The notes: generated by a model not told the origin, from the letters alone. DNA of 64,000 nt from Plectrocnemia conspersa (GCA_009617715.1 VTFK01000218.1:248001-312000), one strand, 5' to 3'. Positions 35,000 through 48,479 are shown, counted from the first letter of the stretch. A program made the numbers and translations.

Positions 35000-36630
35000 C
35001 GACTTTAATATTTATAAAAATATTTAAATATATTTAATCTTGGTTATTAAAATTAAGTAATTATTTTTAGAATTGTGCTTATTTTATATGAAAATTATTT
35101 TTATATTTTTTACTAACTAATACACGGACAATACAATTTTATCGTTGTGCTTTAAAATTAATATTATAATACTAACTATTTTTAATGAATTTTGTTTTAA
35201 AAATTAGTTGTAGGGCGACACATCATCTATTGAGCTAATGGAAGTTCTAAAACTACCTATAGTTTTTAAATTTTAAAGTTGAGTATGCTTAATTAGTTTA
35301 GGCTAGGTTTGGGTTTGAACAGTAAATATACGTTTGCGCAACTGGCAAATTAAGTTTCAACGACAGTAGGACACATCGCCAGTTCAAACAAAAATGTTTC
35401 AAGCTTATGTGTACCAATAAAGTTTCACTGATATTGACCAGTGAAATTGTAAATCAATTATTTGATACATTTCTCTAGCCTATTTAGTGAAATTATATCT
35501 CTACTAATTATTTTTAATAATGAATTATTATATTTTAACAGGAATTCAATTTTTATTTCTCTTGCAGATGAATTGGGAGTTTTTAGTAAATTAATTTTTA
35601 TATAAATTTATAATTGATATAAATATTCTCACTTTAAAAACAATTGAACATTAAAATTAGCATTAAATAAAAAAATATTTAAATTAATTGTTACTTTTTT
35701 TGGGGTAAAAGTCAAAGTTTATCTTCTTACGCTTGCGACTTTGACCCACGAGAAAATGTTGTCTTATCGGGGATTAAAGAACTTTGAATCCTATATATTT
35801 CGTTTTATTAATCGTCAAAAAATAAGTTTACCCCGCGCGTCCGTACATCACGGAAGCCAGCGGTATAAGACTAGGCAAGAGTTTCCTGCTCGGGTTGGCC
35901 TCTATTGTGCTGGTATTTGTAATATTATTTTACTATCTAATGCATCTCGGCCAATTTAGAATATATATTAAAATTCCATTTATAAAAACGTGTGTACAAA
36001 CGTTTGTCGCAAATTGCATGACTTTGCGGTGATTTGTTTCAATGATTTATATTTATTTTGTTAGAGAGTGGATTTTTCTATGTCTCAGAGATACATTATT
36101 AGAAATTCATTAGTGTAACCAATCTTTTTTTGCATAACATATTAAGTTGCAGGTATAATTAAGAAGGCAGTTAGTGGAGTTGGTTTTTGTCGGCGTGTAT
36201 TAAGTATGTTATTGCATCTTGCCATCGTACTATGGATGACACAATACTGTGCGGCCAAATATAATTTTTTGTGTTTTATTCTAGTATTATTATTTGTTTG
36301 TGTGTTTTAAAAAATCGGAGTATTTTGATAATACATTTTTTTATAAAGTCATATATGTATCGATTTAAAAAAATATTGTATAAATACATATTTTAAAATA
36401 TTACGTTACCTCTAAAAATACATGCAAAAGTTAACATGGTTTTATGTCTTCTTAGTGATATGAAGTGTGTTTTTTCAATTGGGATAATTTGTTCTAAATA
36501 ACTTCTGCGAATTTAAAATTCTTACCTGTTGTATTGTGTCTGTGTGTTACCTGATTAAGTCTCATGCATACAAAAAATATTCCGTCTTATGTAGAGTAGT
36601 AAACAAGAGAAAACAAGTAAATTTAAGTCC
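35000..36630. other. AT-rich stretch with no gene seen
   Basis: Apart from the weak ACTAGTGAAA-like copies and a small GC-richer patch at 35830-35900, nothing can be supported. Confidence 0.4.
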
Positions 36631-36639
36631 ATTTTCCAT

Positions 36640-37085
36640 TCCCTACTATACTTCTTCCTGAAAAGGCGACGGTACCAAAAGAAGAGATACGGTTCTCCCT
36701 GTGGCCGAAGTGCCCGTTTTCTTCCATTTCCCACCAGGACCGCAATAGTGGTCTGCGGAACTGCGGCCGGCGGATTGCTTTTTTTTTTTTGTGTTCGTTT
36801 TATTCTGCGCGTTACGGCCGCAGAGATTATCAATTTTCACCGGAGGTCGTGTCGTAACGACGCTGTGTATAAGACAAGCATAACGGCCGTCCCGTTGTTA
36901 TGTGCTTTCTTTATTTTTTCTCGTCTTCCGTTCCTTTGATTAAAACACACGGCCTCGGCGCGTTTGCATTGCGCCCCTCCCAGGGGTCCAAAATGCGCGA
37001 AAATTATCCTCGGCGAAAATTTACGTTGCTTTTTCTTCTTAGGACACCAGCGCTGAATTTACGTTGTTTTGATACAGTTTTGTAG
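36640..37085. promoter_or_regulatory. GC-richer island, candidate regulatory element
   Basis: Mixed-composition DNA runs through GGCGACGGTACC, GCGGCCGGCGGATTGC, ACGGCCGCAGAGATTATC and GCGCCCCTCCCAGGGG. Frames on both strands are open but short, mutually overlapping and without motifs, so coding is unlikely. The role is unknown. Confidence 0.28.
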
Positions 37086-38310
37086 TCTCGAAATATGTAA
37101 GCGCTTAGCTTAGATTTACTTGAGACTATAAAGTTTTTTAATAGAATACCTAAATTAATGAAAATGCTTATTGTAAATTTGTTTTTGAAAGTCACATATT
37201 TGCACACATTATTTTCTATTCTTCGTGTTGTACTTATCTTCCACATTTTACTTCTTTAAATATCAAATATTTTTTTTATAATGGTGTCGATTGATAGCAT
37301 AAGTTTTATATAGAATTGTTTGATTTACACGAAATATATGAAATTTAATGATTTAACGTTAATAATAAAACCGAGACGTATGTGTGGGTATCAATCGCAA
37401 ATACATGGGTTTCGAATTTACTGCCGAAAATGTGTTTATCAAACTTTGAATATATAATAATATTACTTAAAAGTAATAATCATTTGTAAGATTAGGACAT
37501 ACTTTATTATGGGTATTAAAATATGTTTTTACGTGTACGATCCATAAAAAAGCACAAACGTTTAGGACATCAGGGGTCCCAAAAACTTAAAAAATGTTAA
37601 AAAAAGTATGACTATTTTAAAAAATTATCATTATTATATAATATATATTTTTTTGAATAAATTAAGTTTTTAATATTTTTTTAATCTTAACCAATTTTAG
37701 TTTAAAATTATCTTAAAGTTGGTTTCATCAGACCTAATCTTCAAATATCCAATCTCTGTATTTTCAGGCAGATTCTAATTTGAGAGTTTTATTTATTTCT
37801 GAAAGTCACGGTTTGTGTTGAACTTTACAACCTCTGAGTTTCACCTTGTTGAACTTTACTCGCGAACCAACATTCGATCTTTCTGGGCAGTTGTATTTCG
37901 TTTTCTTCCAGTTTTGGCTTTGATTTGTAAGAACCACATTCGTTGAACCATTTCAGAGAATTTTGGGTAGCCTGTCATGAACAATTAATGTGTTTACTAG
38001 TTTCCGATATATTCAGTCAATAATATGCAATAAAAATTTATTCGCTCTTTTAACTTCACTTAATTCGCGATTTTTGGTATTTTTTAAATGTTTATGTAAT
38101 ATTTATTATAAATTATTAGGTAAAAAAATTGGCAAATAATGGCCGAAATCAGGCAACTGAACATAACGGTTACTTAAGTGAGACTGGGCAATTTGACCTG
38201 CAATCTTTTCTTAAAATTCAAGTGAGCAATAAAAACGACAAATTCCCCTGTATAGTTCTCAGAATTACGGTTAAAACTACCTGCAAAAATATTTCTGTCA
38301 GACTATGCAT
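37086..38310. other. AT-rich stretch with no feature seen
   Basis: No supported feature. Confidence 0.4.
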
Positions 38311-38314
38311 TTGT

Positions 38315-38410
38315 AAAGAGTTACACACCAATATAAGAGGTGCCCCAATATTATGGCCAAGGCTATATAATATATGTATATCTAATTTTGTACATTTTTG
38401 TAGCAATTTT
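38315..38410 (+). pseudogene. Possible LINE reverse transcriptase motif relic
   Basis: The peptide RGAPILWPRLYNICISNF resembles the reverse transcriptase block 'G-v-P-Q-G-S-i-L-g-P-l-L-Y-n-i-y-i-x-D-f' with a three-residue loss. Flanking residues are not convincing, so this may be chance. Confidence 0.25.
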
Positions 38411-40020
38411 TTCATAATCAAAATTAGGTTTTATATAAGTTAAAAATATATAGTAACATTATACGCATATTAAAGGAATTTCGTAAAATTTGTAAATACA
38501 ATAGTCTCCAAGTTAGTATCTTTTTATGGGTATATTTTTCATGCGGTTTAAATTTAATGCAAATTCATGAAAAAATTTGATTTTTTTTTAGGTTTAATTT
38601 AATTTGTTTCTCTTTTAATTATCATGAGATTGAAATGGTTTATTTTTAAGTTTAAATTTCAATTCATTGTCTTTTTATTTTTGCATGAATGACTGCTGCT
38701 CTATTTACTGAATGTGTAGTGAAAATAAGTGAAATAATGTTTAACGCATAAAGTTTTTTTGATTGTCATCAATACACCAAGGTATCTGCATTTAGAACAA
38801 TCAATACAACAACAATTATTTAGCTATTAGATTAAGGCATAATCGGTAATTAAAAAATAAAACTAAGAGCACCTATCGATGTATTATGAATAAACTAAAA
38901 AATGGGGCATTAACATTAACTGACCTTTGAAAAACATTTTTTATTTTACACTTTTAAAATCATCTTACATTTTTTATTGTTGAAATAGGACCAGAATTTT
39001 AAATTCTTGCTGGAGAGCAGCATGGTCTAGTTTTGTTAGTCAGTGAAACCATTGAAGCATCAATAATATCAGCAGAAATCATTTCTTTGACGAATGAAAT
39101 TGGCGGAGAAGGTTTTAATAACTTTAGCCTAAATGATGCGTATAATGCCTATAATTATTAATATATTATTAATATAACTTAATGATAATAAGGCGAATGA
39201 AAATCTAGTCTCCTTTACTGCACATATAATTTTAAAAGAGCTTCAACTTTGCAGTAAATTAAAAAAAAATATGTTCATTTTTAATATCGCGAATTCTAAA
39301 TGAGCCTTAAATTTTAACATCCCATATTATTATATATAGCGACGATAATTCTATATATATATATTTTAACTCATTGGTTCAAAGTTATCCGGTTTAAAAA
39401 CATATGGAACGCATCCCTAAGTTTTTAACGTAATCCATGTTTTTTATGCGTTGTCCTGTGAAACGCATCTACCGCATAAAAATGACCTCTGTATATATTT
39501 TGATAAATAGCGTATAATATACTAAACTGCATTTTGCATTATACGATTCATAAAATATTTATATATATGTAAAATAATACATATTATACAAATTATGTGT
39601 TGAGAATATATGCAGAAGCTTTAAATAAAAGTTTGTTAATGGTTCAGCAAAATATTCGCATTACTAACTATTCAATAATTAGTTAAGCTATTCTACAATT
39701 CAGTTTAAATTTGCGACTCCTTTAGGAATTAAACTTCATATTTAGTTGTGCAGTTGATATTTATTAGCTAATTATATTGTAAAGGCACTATTGTTTGATT
39801 GGATTGAATCTAACAGTTTTATTTAATCTCACCATGAATGCTTAATTCGATTAAAAATCTCTGAGCGCAAGTCAACTTTTTAATAAAATTTTTCATTTAT
39901 ATTGTATTACACACAAACTGCTAACAATATTGGACGTGTATATACTGTTATAATAAACGTAGGATTACCCACAAACTTTCGTAAATTGATAGGACGCTAT
40001 TTAATTTCATCCATGTCAGT
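38411..40020. other. AT-rich stretch with no feature seen
   Basis: No gene or repeat could be supported. Confidence 0.4.
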
Positions 40021-40060
40021 GACGTTCAATAATAATATTTTAATCTTGATATTGAACGTC
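40021..40060. repeat. Inverted repeat, 11-bp arms
   Basis: GACGTTCAATA at 40021-40031 pairs exactly with TATTGAACGTC at 40050-40060 across an 18-base AT-rich loop. Confidence 0.8.
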
Positions 40061-40859
40061 CATATATATTATATAAAACCTCTTAACTCCTAAGTACCTT
40101 CATGTCCTTTCAATTATGAATGATGGACGGGGGTTTCTTATTTACTAATGTTTTTGCAAGTTTAGTTATTTATTTACTTTTACTATATTGGACACGAACC
40201 ATATTCGATTTCGTTGTATTTGATATTAAAATGTAATAAACAAAGTCAACAGAAAAACTACGTCTAAAAATCTGTGTGCAATTTAGTATAGAGCCTTTTT
40301 TAGGTCAATGTGTGAACGAATTTCAAAAATGCGTTTGTATCGGCGAATCGAATAACATTAGCATTCTTTCTGTATTGAAAAGGTCTAGGAAAGGAAAGGG
40401 GATAAATGTGTGGGTCAACGCGCTGCCTAGACCCGTGGGGTACAAAAAGAGAAAATGGAAAAATTTGCGTTCTTTGAGCCGGGACGCCCGCAAGCATTTG
40501 ATGGGGCGTCACTGTAGATTTGCTCTTTGCAATTCTTTTCAAAGTGAATGCAGAAAATATTGTCTGGACGCATTTCACATTTATATGTTGAGAGATAGAT
40601 TTAAAATATTCCATTGTACATATATATACAAAGCAGTAAAAGCAATGTATTGTACATATGTTAACAAGTAATCCATATGATATTTTAAATAAAAATTTGA
40701 TTTAAATTTTTTTTTTCATTATGAATATCGGTGACTATTGCTTTAATTTTCATTATAAAAATTATAGTACTATGATTACTTGATATGTACACTGCGGTAA
40801 AAGTGCTTGATTTGAAACTTTTTGTTAATGTTAATGAATTTGAATTAATAAACTTTTAC

Positions 40860-41260
40860 TCTCTTACCCACAGTGAAAACGAGCGTGTGTGCGGTGTGGT
40901 AAAATTTCAGTACTTTATCCCGCGACCGCCTTAAGCATTCCCTTTTAGCGTCTTATCGCATTACACATAAACCCGGAACTTAAATCCCCTTAGGGGACGC
41001 AACTCTAGTTTATATTAATTCATATTTCATGACGTGTTGGAAAGCGAAGAGAGCGAACGTTGTTACTAGTTGTTTAAATTGCTGCACGGCGACATAATGA
41101 AATTCGTCGTAATATTTTGTTTCGGGATTGTTTTGTGAATTTTTGATTAATTTTGTAAACGCACAAACACAAAGGCTTTGACTTTGCAAACCGACACCGT
41201 TCGTCTTTATTACCGCGGTTTACTGTACGCTCGCTGTGGGCTTATTTGAACAAACGTTCG
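40860..41260. promoter_or_regulatory. GC-richer island, candidate regulatory element
   Basis: CpG-containing blocks (CCCGCGACCGCCTTAAGC, CCCCTTAGGGGACGC, ACCGCGGTTTACTG) lie between AT-rich flanks. CCCCTTAGGGG is an 11-bp palindrome near 40989. There is no coding frame. Confidence 0.28.
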
Positions 41261-43360
41261 AAATAAATCAGAACTAATGATGATTAATCATAACGCTTAC
41301 GTCAAAAACACATTTTTGAGATTGAACTTAAACAATTTTACAGTGCTTAATCATTTTTTAAATATGACCTACAAATTAACTGGTTAAACCTTGACATGGC
41401 TGCAATCGTGATCAGATTTTTTAATATGGTATATTCGAGTGCTAGTTTTCATTATCCGGTACTCAACCAGAAAATTTTGTTCCACAGGAAATTGCGAGTA
41501 AATATTTAATAAGCATTGTTTTATTTACGCCACTATATTTATATTTAATCATAACTCTAAATCACGGCAATTTAAAACATTTAATTAAAAGTATAATGTC
41601 AAACAAATTTTACCAGAAACGGTGTTACTAACCGAAAAAATAAAAGCGTTTCGAATATCGCTCGTATATATAATCGTTTCTAATGTACTTTTCTTCCGAG
41701 TTTTCCTCCTGAGATTCGCGAACCTGAAAATTCGATTTTCTTTGTTTTGCGAAGGCTGTTTTTTTTCTATTTATGGAAGAGATGTAAAGTACAAGCTATA
41801 TTCAAATAAAAAAATGCTGATACTCTCCAGTCAAGATGCTTTCAAGTTACTCTCAAGTTTTCGCCGTGCAGCCAATCACATTTTTCTCTAATACGTATTA
41901 TTAATTTTATTTTTCATTCTATTCAAAAAAGCCACAGCCGAAAGGATCAAAAGATTATAAATTGGTTGAAAAGAGAAAGCCACTTCAAAAAGATGTTCAT
42001 CTTAAATCGCTAGCGTGATTTTATCATCGCAAGCAAATTCGATCAATGCATCGCTGAATAATTAATATATTTATTTAACGAACTAATTATTAGTTATATT
42101 TGATGATTAAGAGAATATTTTATGACCTACTTAATCAAAATGTTCATAATTAATTTAAATCCATGTCTCATGACTGTATATACATTTTAATATTCAACTC
42201 ACATGCATTATTAAGTAGCATTTATTGGAGTTTCGGGGTAGTAATAAAATATATTTACGCTCGATATGAGACTTCGTTGAAAGGTTATATGCGAGACTCG
42301 TATTTTGAGTGATTACCAATATGTATTGGTTGACGAATCCTCAGAGAATTAACTTTATATGCCAGAATAGCACATGAGTCTGAAATGAAAAATGTTTTAG
42401 CAAAATTAAAATGTGAATTTTATGATAATCTTGAATTAAGATTAAGTCGAATCTCGAGAATTAACATTAAGTCGAATGTTTGTTGCCATTGGAATAAATT
42501 GATCCTACATAACCTCCCAAGTAGAGCTTTTAATATCGTTACCCTACTAACATACAAACCCTTATCTGTGACCTATAATTAGTCGGCTTTTTTAAAAGGT
42601 TCTCGGGTATTCTAAGCACTTAGTTTCATTGCACCCTTCAATTAACTTTTATTAATGACTAACTGAAAATTAATTATTTATTTTTAGCTGAAATAAATTA
42701 TTAATTTTAACAGAACCGAATTTTATGTTTTAGTATCGGGCGAAACTGAAACTTTTTTGAGTATCTTGCTATATGTATGTATCATATATAAACTTGGTAA
42801 CATGTAGTTGTACTGCAAGTACTATTTATTTACATATTTTATTGTTATGACTCATCGGTATTAAAATATTTGGCCTAAAATACAGGTCCAAATAGAACGA
42901 GATATATTTTTTGTATTATTATTTATTGTTTCAGGAAGTTTTATTTTAGACACTATACTATCCAAACGATAATGGAAATACATTGACAGTATATGTGTTT
43001 TATTAAATTCCACTTTTTTTGCCACTATATAGATTTTATGCGCTATTACTGTTCAAAGAAAGATGCATTGGTTGTTTACTGCTTTTGAAATGACCTACAT
43101 TAAAATTAGCATCACGTATTGCTAACTGGAGAGTTGTGCCACACAACCCGTAACAGTGAGTCAGCAATATCTCGTATTGCAAGGTGTTTATTGTGTCTCG
43201 TTGAAGGCAATTATAACAGTATGGTGAACATTTTATAGTTCAAAGTCTTTCAAAATAAAGTTTAATGATACTGAAAGGCCTACTTTCTAATAATGAATTT
43301 AAATAAACCTAAATTGAACATTCTCGCTAAGCGTCGTTATAGTATTCTCTTATTTCACAT
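41261..43360. other. AT-rich stretch with no feature seen
   Basis: No gene, repeat pair or island could be supported. Confidence 0.4.
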
Positions 43361-43402
43361 TTTCCTATGATAAACTTAATAAATAAACCAGCCGCGGATT
43401 CA

Positions 43403-43556
43403 ATGGGCAATCAATCAACGTTACCGCAGAATCACCCCGATAGAATATCGTCGAGCACAATGCATACCGAGTCTCGCCTTGGATCCCAGGATCCTCGGGC
43501 GGGACTGCTCGGCACAAAACGTCGACAGGTAAACCAACGTCGGATTGATGTTCCCA
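43403..43556 (+). CDS. Candidate first coding exon of an unknown gene
   Basis: An ATG at 43403 opens MGNQSTLPQ..., a start that fits the N-myristoylation pattern (Gly2, Thr6). The peptide continues through HPDRISSSTMHTESRLG and LLGTKRRQ. Possible donors are GACAG|GTAAAC at about 43529 and CCCAG|GGTGAG or CCAGG|GTGAGA at about 43557. The segment is GC-richer than its flanks. The reading frame does not fit the split codon of the exon ending at 14476, so it is not an obvious continuation of that gene. It could equally be a regulatory island with a chance frame. Confidence 0.25.
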
Positions 43557-43960
43557 GGGTGAGAGACGTGTCCCCCGCCGGGAGAAGAAATCGCATATTT
43601 TGTGTACGCGTCGGATGGAAATTGATATGGGCTTTGTAATGGCGGATTATCGCGGGAATTCTGTTCGACGGTTCGGCTGCTGCGCACAAAGCTTCTCCGC
43701 TCGCCGTGTAATATATTGTGATTGATAAAAAAAATCCTAGGCACCGAGATGAAAATTGTGATTAATGCGCGCGTTCGCGGGAATGCTAGCGCGTGCTCGG
43801 CGATCGTTCCCTTTTGTTGGCGAAACGTGACTGATTATGTTAAAAGTAGATGGCAAGGAAAATATCTTGCACGTGTGTTGTGTGTGTGTGAATTTCATTT
43901 AAAATCGTTTGAAAAGCGCTTTAAACTTTAAAAAACGCGAACGACCTAATAATTCAGATA
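43557..43960. other. GC-richer island downstream of the candidate exon
   Basis: Mixed composition continues through GAGACGTGTCCCCCGCCGGG and GCGCGCGTTCGCGGGAATGC. Overlapping open frames on both strands point to composition, not coding. This may be regulatory DNA. Confidence 0.28.
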
Positions 43961-44070
43961 TGTCGATATACGCTTCTAGTAAAACCGCAGCTGAGCGTGG
44001 GGTATACATACTACATATAACCTATATATACAATAGGAATGAAAATTAAAAAGAAACCAAATGATTTTGC

Positions 44071-44296
44071 GATGCATCCGTCTATTGTCATGTACGGTCT
44101 GCATTAAGCGCAAATCGCGTAGAATTTATGATAAACACACATACGTAAGCATTTTTGGCCCTTTATTTTTTGCTATTATGTCAAACCTATGCCCGTCATT
44201 TCTTTTGAATTATGCCAGCCTCGATCCATGTTGTATCATACAACAGAGCGTGCCAATTTAAAATGACCCAAACAGCTATTGTCACGTACGGTCTGC
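44071..44296. repeat. Repeat family R3 bounded by direct copies
   Basis: A 32-bp block at 44071-44102 (starting GATGCATCCGTCTATTGTCA) recurs at 20789-20820 with one mismatch. Its last 21 bases (CTATTGTCACGTACGGTCTG and one more) recur at 44276-44296. The sequence between includes the small hairpin TTGTATCATACAA. The near identity over 23 kb suggests a recent mobile or constrained sequence of unknown type. Confidence 0.6.
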
Positions 44297-44299
44297 ACT

Positions 44300-45678
44300 A
44301 ATTGGCTATAAATAAGTTTCATAATCGACATTTTTCCTTACAATTCATTGCATGCATTTTATTCCGAAGGCTACTGATCTGTAAGCGTGTCGTAAAACTG
44401 ATGGTTTTTACATCCTAATATAAAAAAAATTTGTTTCTCACGTTTATTAATGCGTTAATTTCGCTAAAATATATACCTGTTTCGCAGCATAGTTAATAAA
44501 TCCGACCATTTTAAATAACTAGTTTGTGAATATAATATTTACCAAGCATAATTAAAATATTCTGTTTATAATTAAAGCTTAGTTTACTTTCAATATTTTA
44601 AATATTTGTTTCTTTTGTAGACAACATAATTGTTGTTACCACTAAGATAAATAACTGTGATCATTAAACATAGACTTAAATAATCAATTTTAAAGTTGCA
44701 TTACTCATACAAAATATCATTGTACTGCAGAAATAAATATATTCTCATTATTAAAAATAAATAGAGAAATTCAGTTGTGATCAGTAAATTAATATTATGG
44801 ATAATATTAAAGAGTTACATGTGATATAACATTGATATCTAACTAATAGATTCACTAAAAGAAATATTTTAAATAGAGTTATTAAACTGTTAAAATAGTT
44901 TTTTTGTGTTATTATTAAAAAAAACATATGTGACATATCTGTCAAACATATTTATGTTTTAGATTTGATATAATGTTACGATCAGATATTAATTTTTGTT
45001 GAATATTTTTTGAAGTTAAATTATTTGTTCAAAGTCATAAAAGCTGCACATTTTAACAAAATATTGATCCATTCATTTTTTGTTATATAAAAATTATTTT
45101 TATTTGTAAGGATTATAGTTGAATATTTTTTTATATATATTATTTCTTTTGCATTTTTCTTTCGACAGTAAGCTATAATAAAACCCACTTATATAATATA
45201 AGTCATTGATTAGTTGTAGGTTTAAATCATATATAAAATTCTAATTTAATTTAACTAGATTTATACTTTAAATTACACGCTGATTTACTAATAAAAGTAG
45301 TTATTAGATATAGAATATTTACTCTGTGCATATTTTTTTAAAATTTGCACTGCTAAAGTACTGTTTTATTAAATTAAATTAAATACCATTTTAATTAAAC
45401 TTTATGATTGATGATGATCAAGTATGATACATTGTATACACTTCTTCTAAAGTTAAGTTTTGCGTGATTTATAAGTGAACTTTTTAAGGTAATTTAATAA
45501 AAGCAATGTAAGCATAATCGTACGTAAAACTTTATTTGAAAATAGATTATGATATAGCTAAAATCAGTGTCTAGTCATATTATTTTTAAAAAATAGGTAT
45601 GAAATTATTATCGCTATATAAAGGTAATTTATTAGGTTAATTAAAAGAACTACAATATGGGTAAATATTTAAAAATTT

Positions 45679-45684
<6 letters not shown>
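44300..45684. other. AT-rich stretch with no feature seen
   Basis: No supported feature. Confidence 0.45.

Positions 45685-45767
<83 letters not shown>
45685..45767. repeat. (AT)n microsatellite, about 80 bp
   Basis: An alternating AT tract with AT-rich imperfect edges. Confidence 0.93.
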
Positions 45768-45774
<7 letters not shown>

Positions 45775-46189
45775 GATATATAAGCAATACTTTAAAGCAC
45801 GTTTTAGTTTCAATATATGTACATATATTTATTTTATTGTCAGCTAATGTCATAACTGTTGTTTTAAAATAAATAGTAACTTACAATAATGACAAAATAC
45901 TGTATTTCTGAATTTACGTGATTATTAAGTTTGATTTTTGTACTTGTGTTGATGCTACAATAAATCTGATGGGCTCATTTCGATGTCGGTTCCTCACTAT
46001 CGCGAGGTACCGCAGCTTTCGATTGTGTATAATTTTTCTGCGCAGATATACGAAAATATTTAAGCAAAACAATAAATATGTTGATAAATTTTAAATTAAA
46101 AGAAATATAGTAAACAGTTTTAGTGAATATTGTAATAAATGTAGTGATATTAATTAATCATGTATTTCAATTAAATATTAGCGGGCTTG

Positions 46190-46530
46190 TACAATGAAAT
46201 ACTTTCATTACGGAATTAGCTAGAAACGATTGCGCTCTTCCCGTCGCCTAATCGCGCGTTTCCGTCACCACCAACTTTTAATTAATTCGTTAGTAATGTC
46301 GTTTTTAGCGGCACTCTCGCGTAATTAAACTTTTTAATTTTTAAATTAACCGTTTTTGCCCTCAGCCTCTAATTATTTTTCATCAGTCGCTCGTGCCCAT
46401 TTTTGAATTATTAAGCCGAAATTTAATAAAACACGGCATCGCCGCGCATGATTAATAGTTTGCGGAAGGGTACGTCGAAAAAGGGACCGCGGTTTAAATT
46501 AAAATCGAAAATATCTTACTCCGACAAATA
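46190..46530. promoter_or_regulatory. Homeodomain-site-dense island, candidate enhancer
   Basis: TAAT/ATTA cores are dense and separated by CpG-containing sequence: TTTTAATTAATTCGTTAGTA, GCGTAATTAAAC, CCTCTAATTATTTT, GAATTATTAAGCC and GCATGATTAATAG. This pattern fits an enhancer bound by homeodomain proteins. No coding frame is present. Confidence 0.35.
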
Positions 46531-47540
46531 TCGCACATTCATACATATGTATGTATACTGATGAGTTAGCAGCGAACGAAGCAGATGCGCAAGATGCCTT
46601 TGTTGGCATGTCAAACGTGAAAATACGCTTTTCCCTTTCGGTGGTGTATTATGCGATATTCACTCGTATGCTAATACACAAAGGGTGTGTTATTATGTAA
46701 TGCCGAAAAATAAAATGTGTTCCTTTTCAATGTTAAAACATCTACTTTAAATATTATAATTTATTATAAAGTTTTATTCCGCTAGTACGGATAAACAATA
46801 TACGCAGTTCAAACCTCTGTGCTGCCACATATATTTAACAGCTTTCGTGGATTATACATAAAATAGTTTGATTATGTAGCTGGCGTTTCCCACGATATTG
46901 CTGTTGATGGAAAACGGAAATTTATTCTGAGGCTTTTCATAGCTAACGCTACTAAACATGTCAAAAGCTTACAGAACAGACTACAATATAATGTAGGCAT
47001 TAAATTAATGTATTCTTGTGAAAGTTTCAATCTGTAATAGAATAGTTACCTTTAGTTTTATTATACAAAATTTGACCAAATATTATGTAGGTACTACAAT
47101 TAGCAATAAAATAATTTATTTTATTTCCATTCCTTTAGTACGAAATGAAGTCTGAAAGCAGTGTTAAATTTGTGAGTGAGGAAGTCATTGCAAAATATTT
47201 ATTAAAATATAAATAATTTTTTATTTTCTGATAAATATTAATCTGCGTATAAATAAGCTTTTTTGTCAACGCTTCTTGCCTATCTTATCATATTAAAAGT
47301 ACAAAACGGATTGCCAATATATTTGGTTAGATATTTATGGATCTAATACAAAACATCTTCTAACTTTATTTTAAAACCGTTCCAATCCATATTATTATTG
47401 TATGGGTTTCGGGTTTTGAGGCCTAAGGGGTGTGGCTTTGCAGCCAAATAAGCGCCGGAAAAGCTAGTATTTAAACATATGTAATTAACCACATATGTAG
47501 ATGCTGCTATCAGGTAGTTTAAATGGTGGGACTTGAGAGT
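46531..47540. other. AT-rich stretch with no feature seen
   Basis: No supported feature, apart from the - strand open frame that overlaps repeat R2 copy 2 near 47343-47606. Confidence 0.35.
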
Positions 47541-47559
47541 CAAGGAGTCCTCGCTAGTA

Positions 47560-47945
47560 TGTCGAGTTGTATTTTTGTCGACTGTGATGTCATAATGTGA
47601 CTCCATGGCATCTCACCCTTCACTGAATAAGTATCATATATTTTATAATACTCTGGCGAATCGCAAATAAGGATATATTCTAGGCAATTTTATCGCTTCT
47701 TGGACATATCCTCGGAATGTGTTCACGCCTAAAAAAACCGGTCCAGATAGCTACTCCGGCGATCGATAACCAAGAGTCTAAGAACAATAGTAATGTGCAC
47801 ATGGTGAAATGTATTGTCTAGCGAGCGTCCTTTTCAAACAAAAAGTAGTTTTTTCAGCGGTATTTATGGTTATTAGGTGGTCTGTGCAATATTCTCAATT
47901 ATTAACACATTTATTTGGTCACGAGATCTCTCTTCTATAATTTTG
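47560..47945. repeat. Dispersed repeat family R2, copy 2
   Basis: The left end (TTTTTGTCGACTGTGATGTC) and right end (TTAGGTGGTCTGTGCAATAT, then CAATTATTAACACATTTATT) match 32340-32525 in order and orientation. The longer middle part is only in this copy. An 87-codon - strand frame overlaps the left end, but its peptide shows no recognised motif. Confidence 0.45.
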
Positions 47946-48479
47946 TGGCCTTACTTTAGAAACGGATTGATCTCCCTTTTCGTTTATTTAAATGTGACTT
48001 CTAAATTAAATTTCTGTTAAAAATATATTATACATGTGGTTGGGTAATATTAGATAAATCGATAAGATCTGTCTGCTTTTTATTACCAGTAGACCAATTT
48101 GTTGGATACTCTCAGATTTGAAATTGCGTCCTTAATGCATTTAAGATATTTTGGAATTCACTTTCTTTCGCCGTGATAAAATATGCTCCTCAGTATATAT
48201 GTTCGATAATAAAGTTGCCTTAGGCTATGAATTCAGTAATTGGATGAGTTCGATTTAATCTTATTTTCTAATAATATGCCTCGGTGAACTGTACACCGCT
48301 TAGACCTCAGATCGTTAATTGATATATTAATCGAAAATGTTTTGTTATTGAAGATGGATTTCAAGCTAATAAAAAATCATCGATTGAATCTCTACGATTG
48401 TGATTTTGTTTTTATTATAGCATTGAGATTTATTTAAATATAAATTGTTATTGCGAGGCATCGTAGAAAAACATCGAAC

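Noticed and set aside
38129..38443. 104-codon + strand frame as a gene
   Set aside because: Only one short LINE-like block was seen, and the rest shows no similarity or splice context. Reported only as a possible relic.
47343..47606. 87-codon - strand frame as a gene
   Set aside because: It overlaps dispersed repeat R2 and has no recognised motif.
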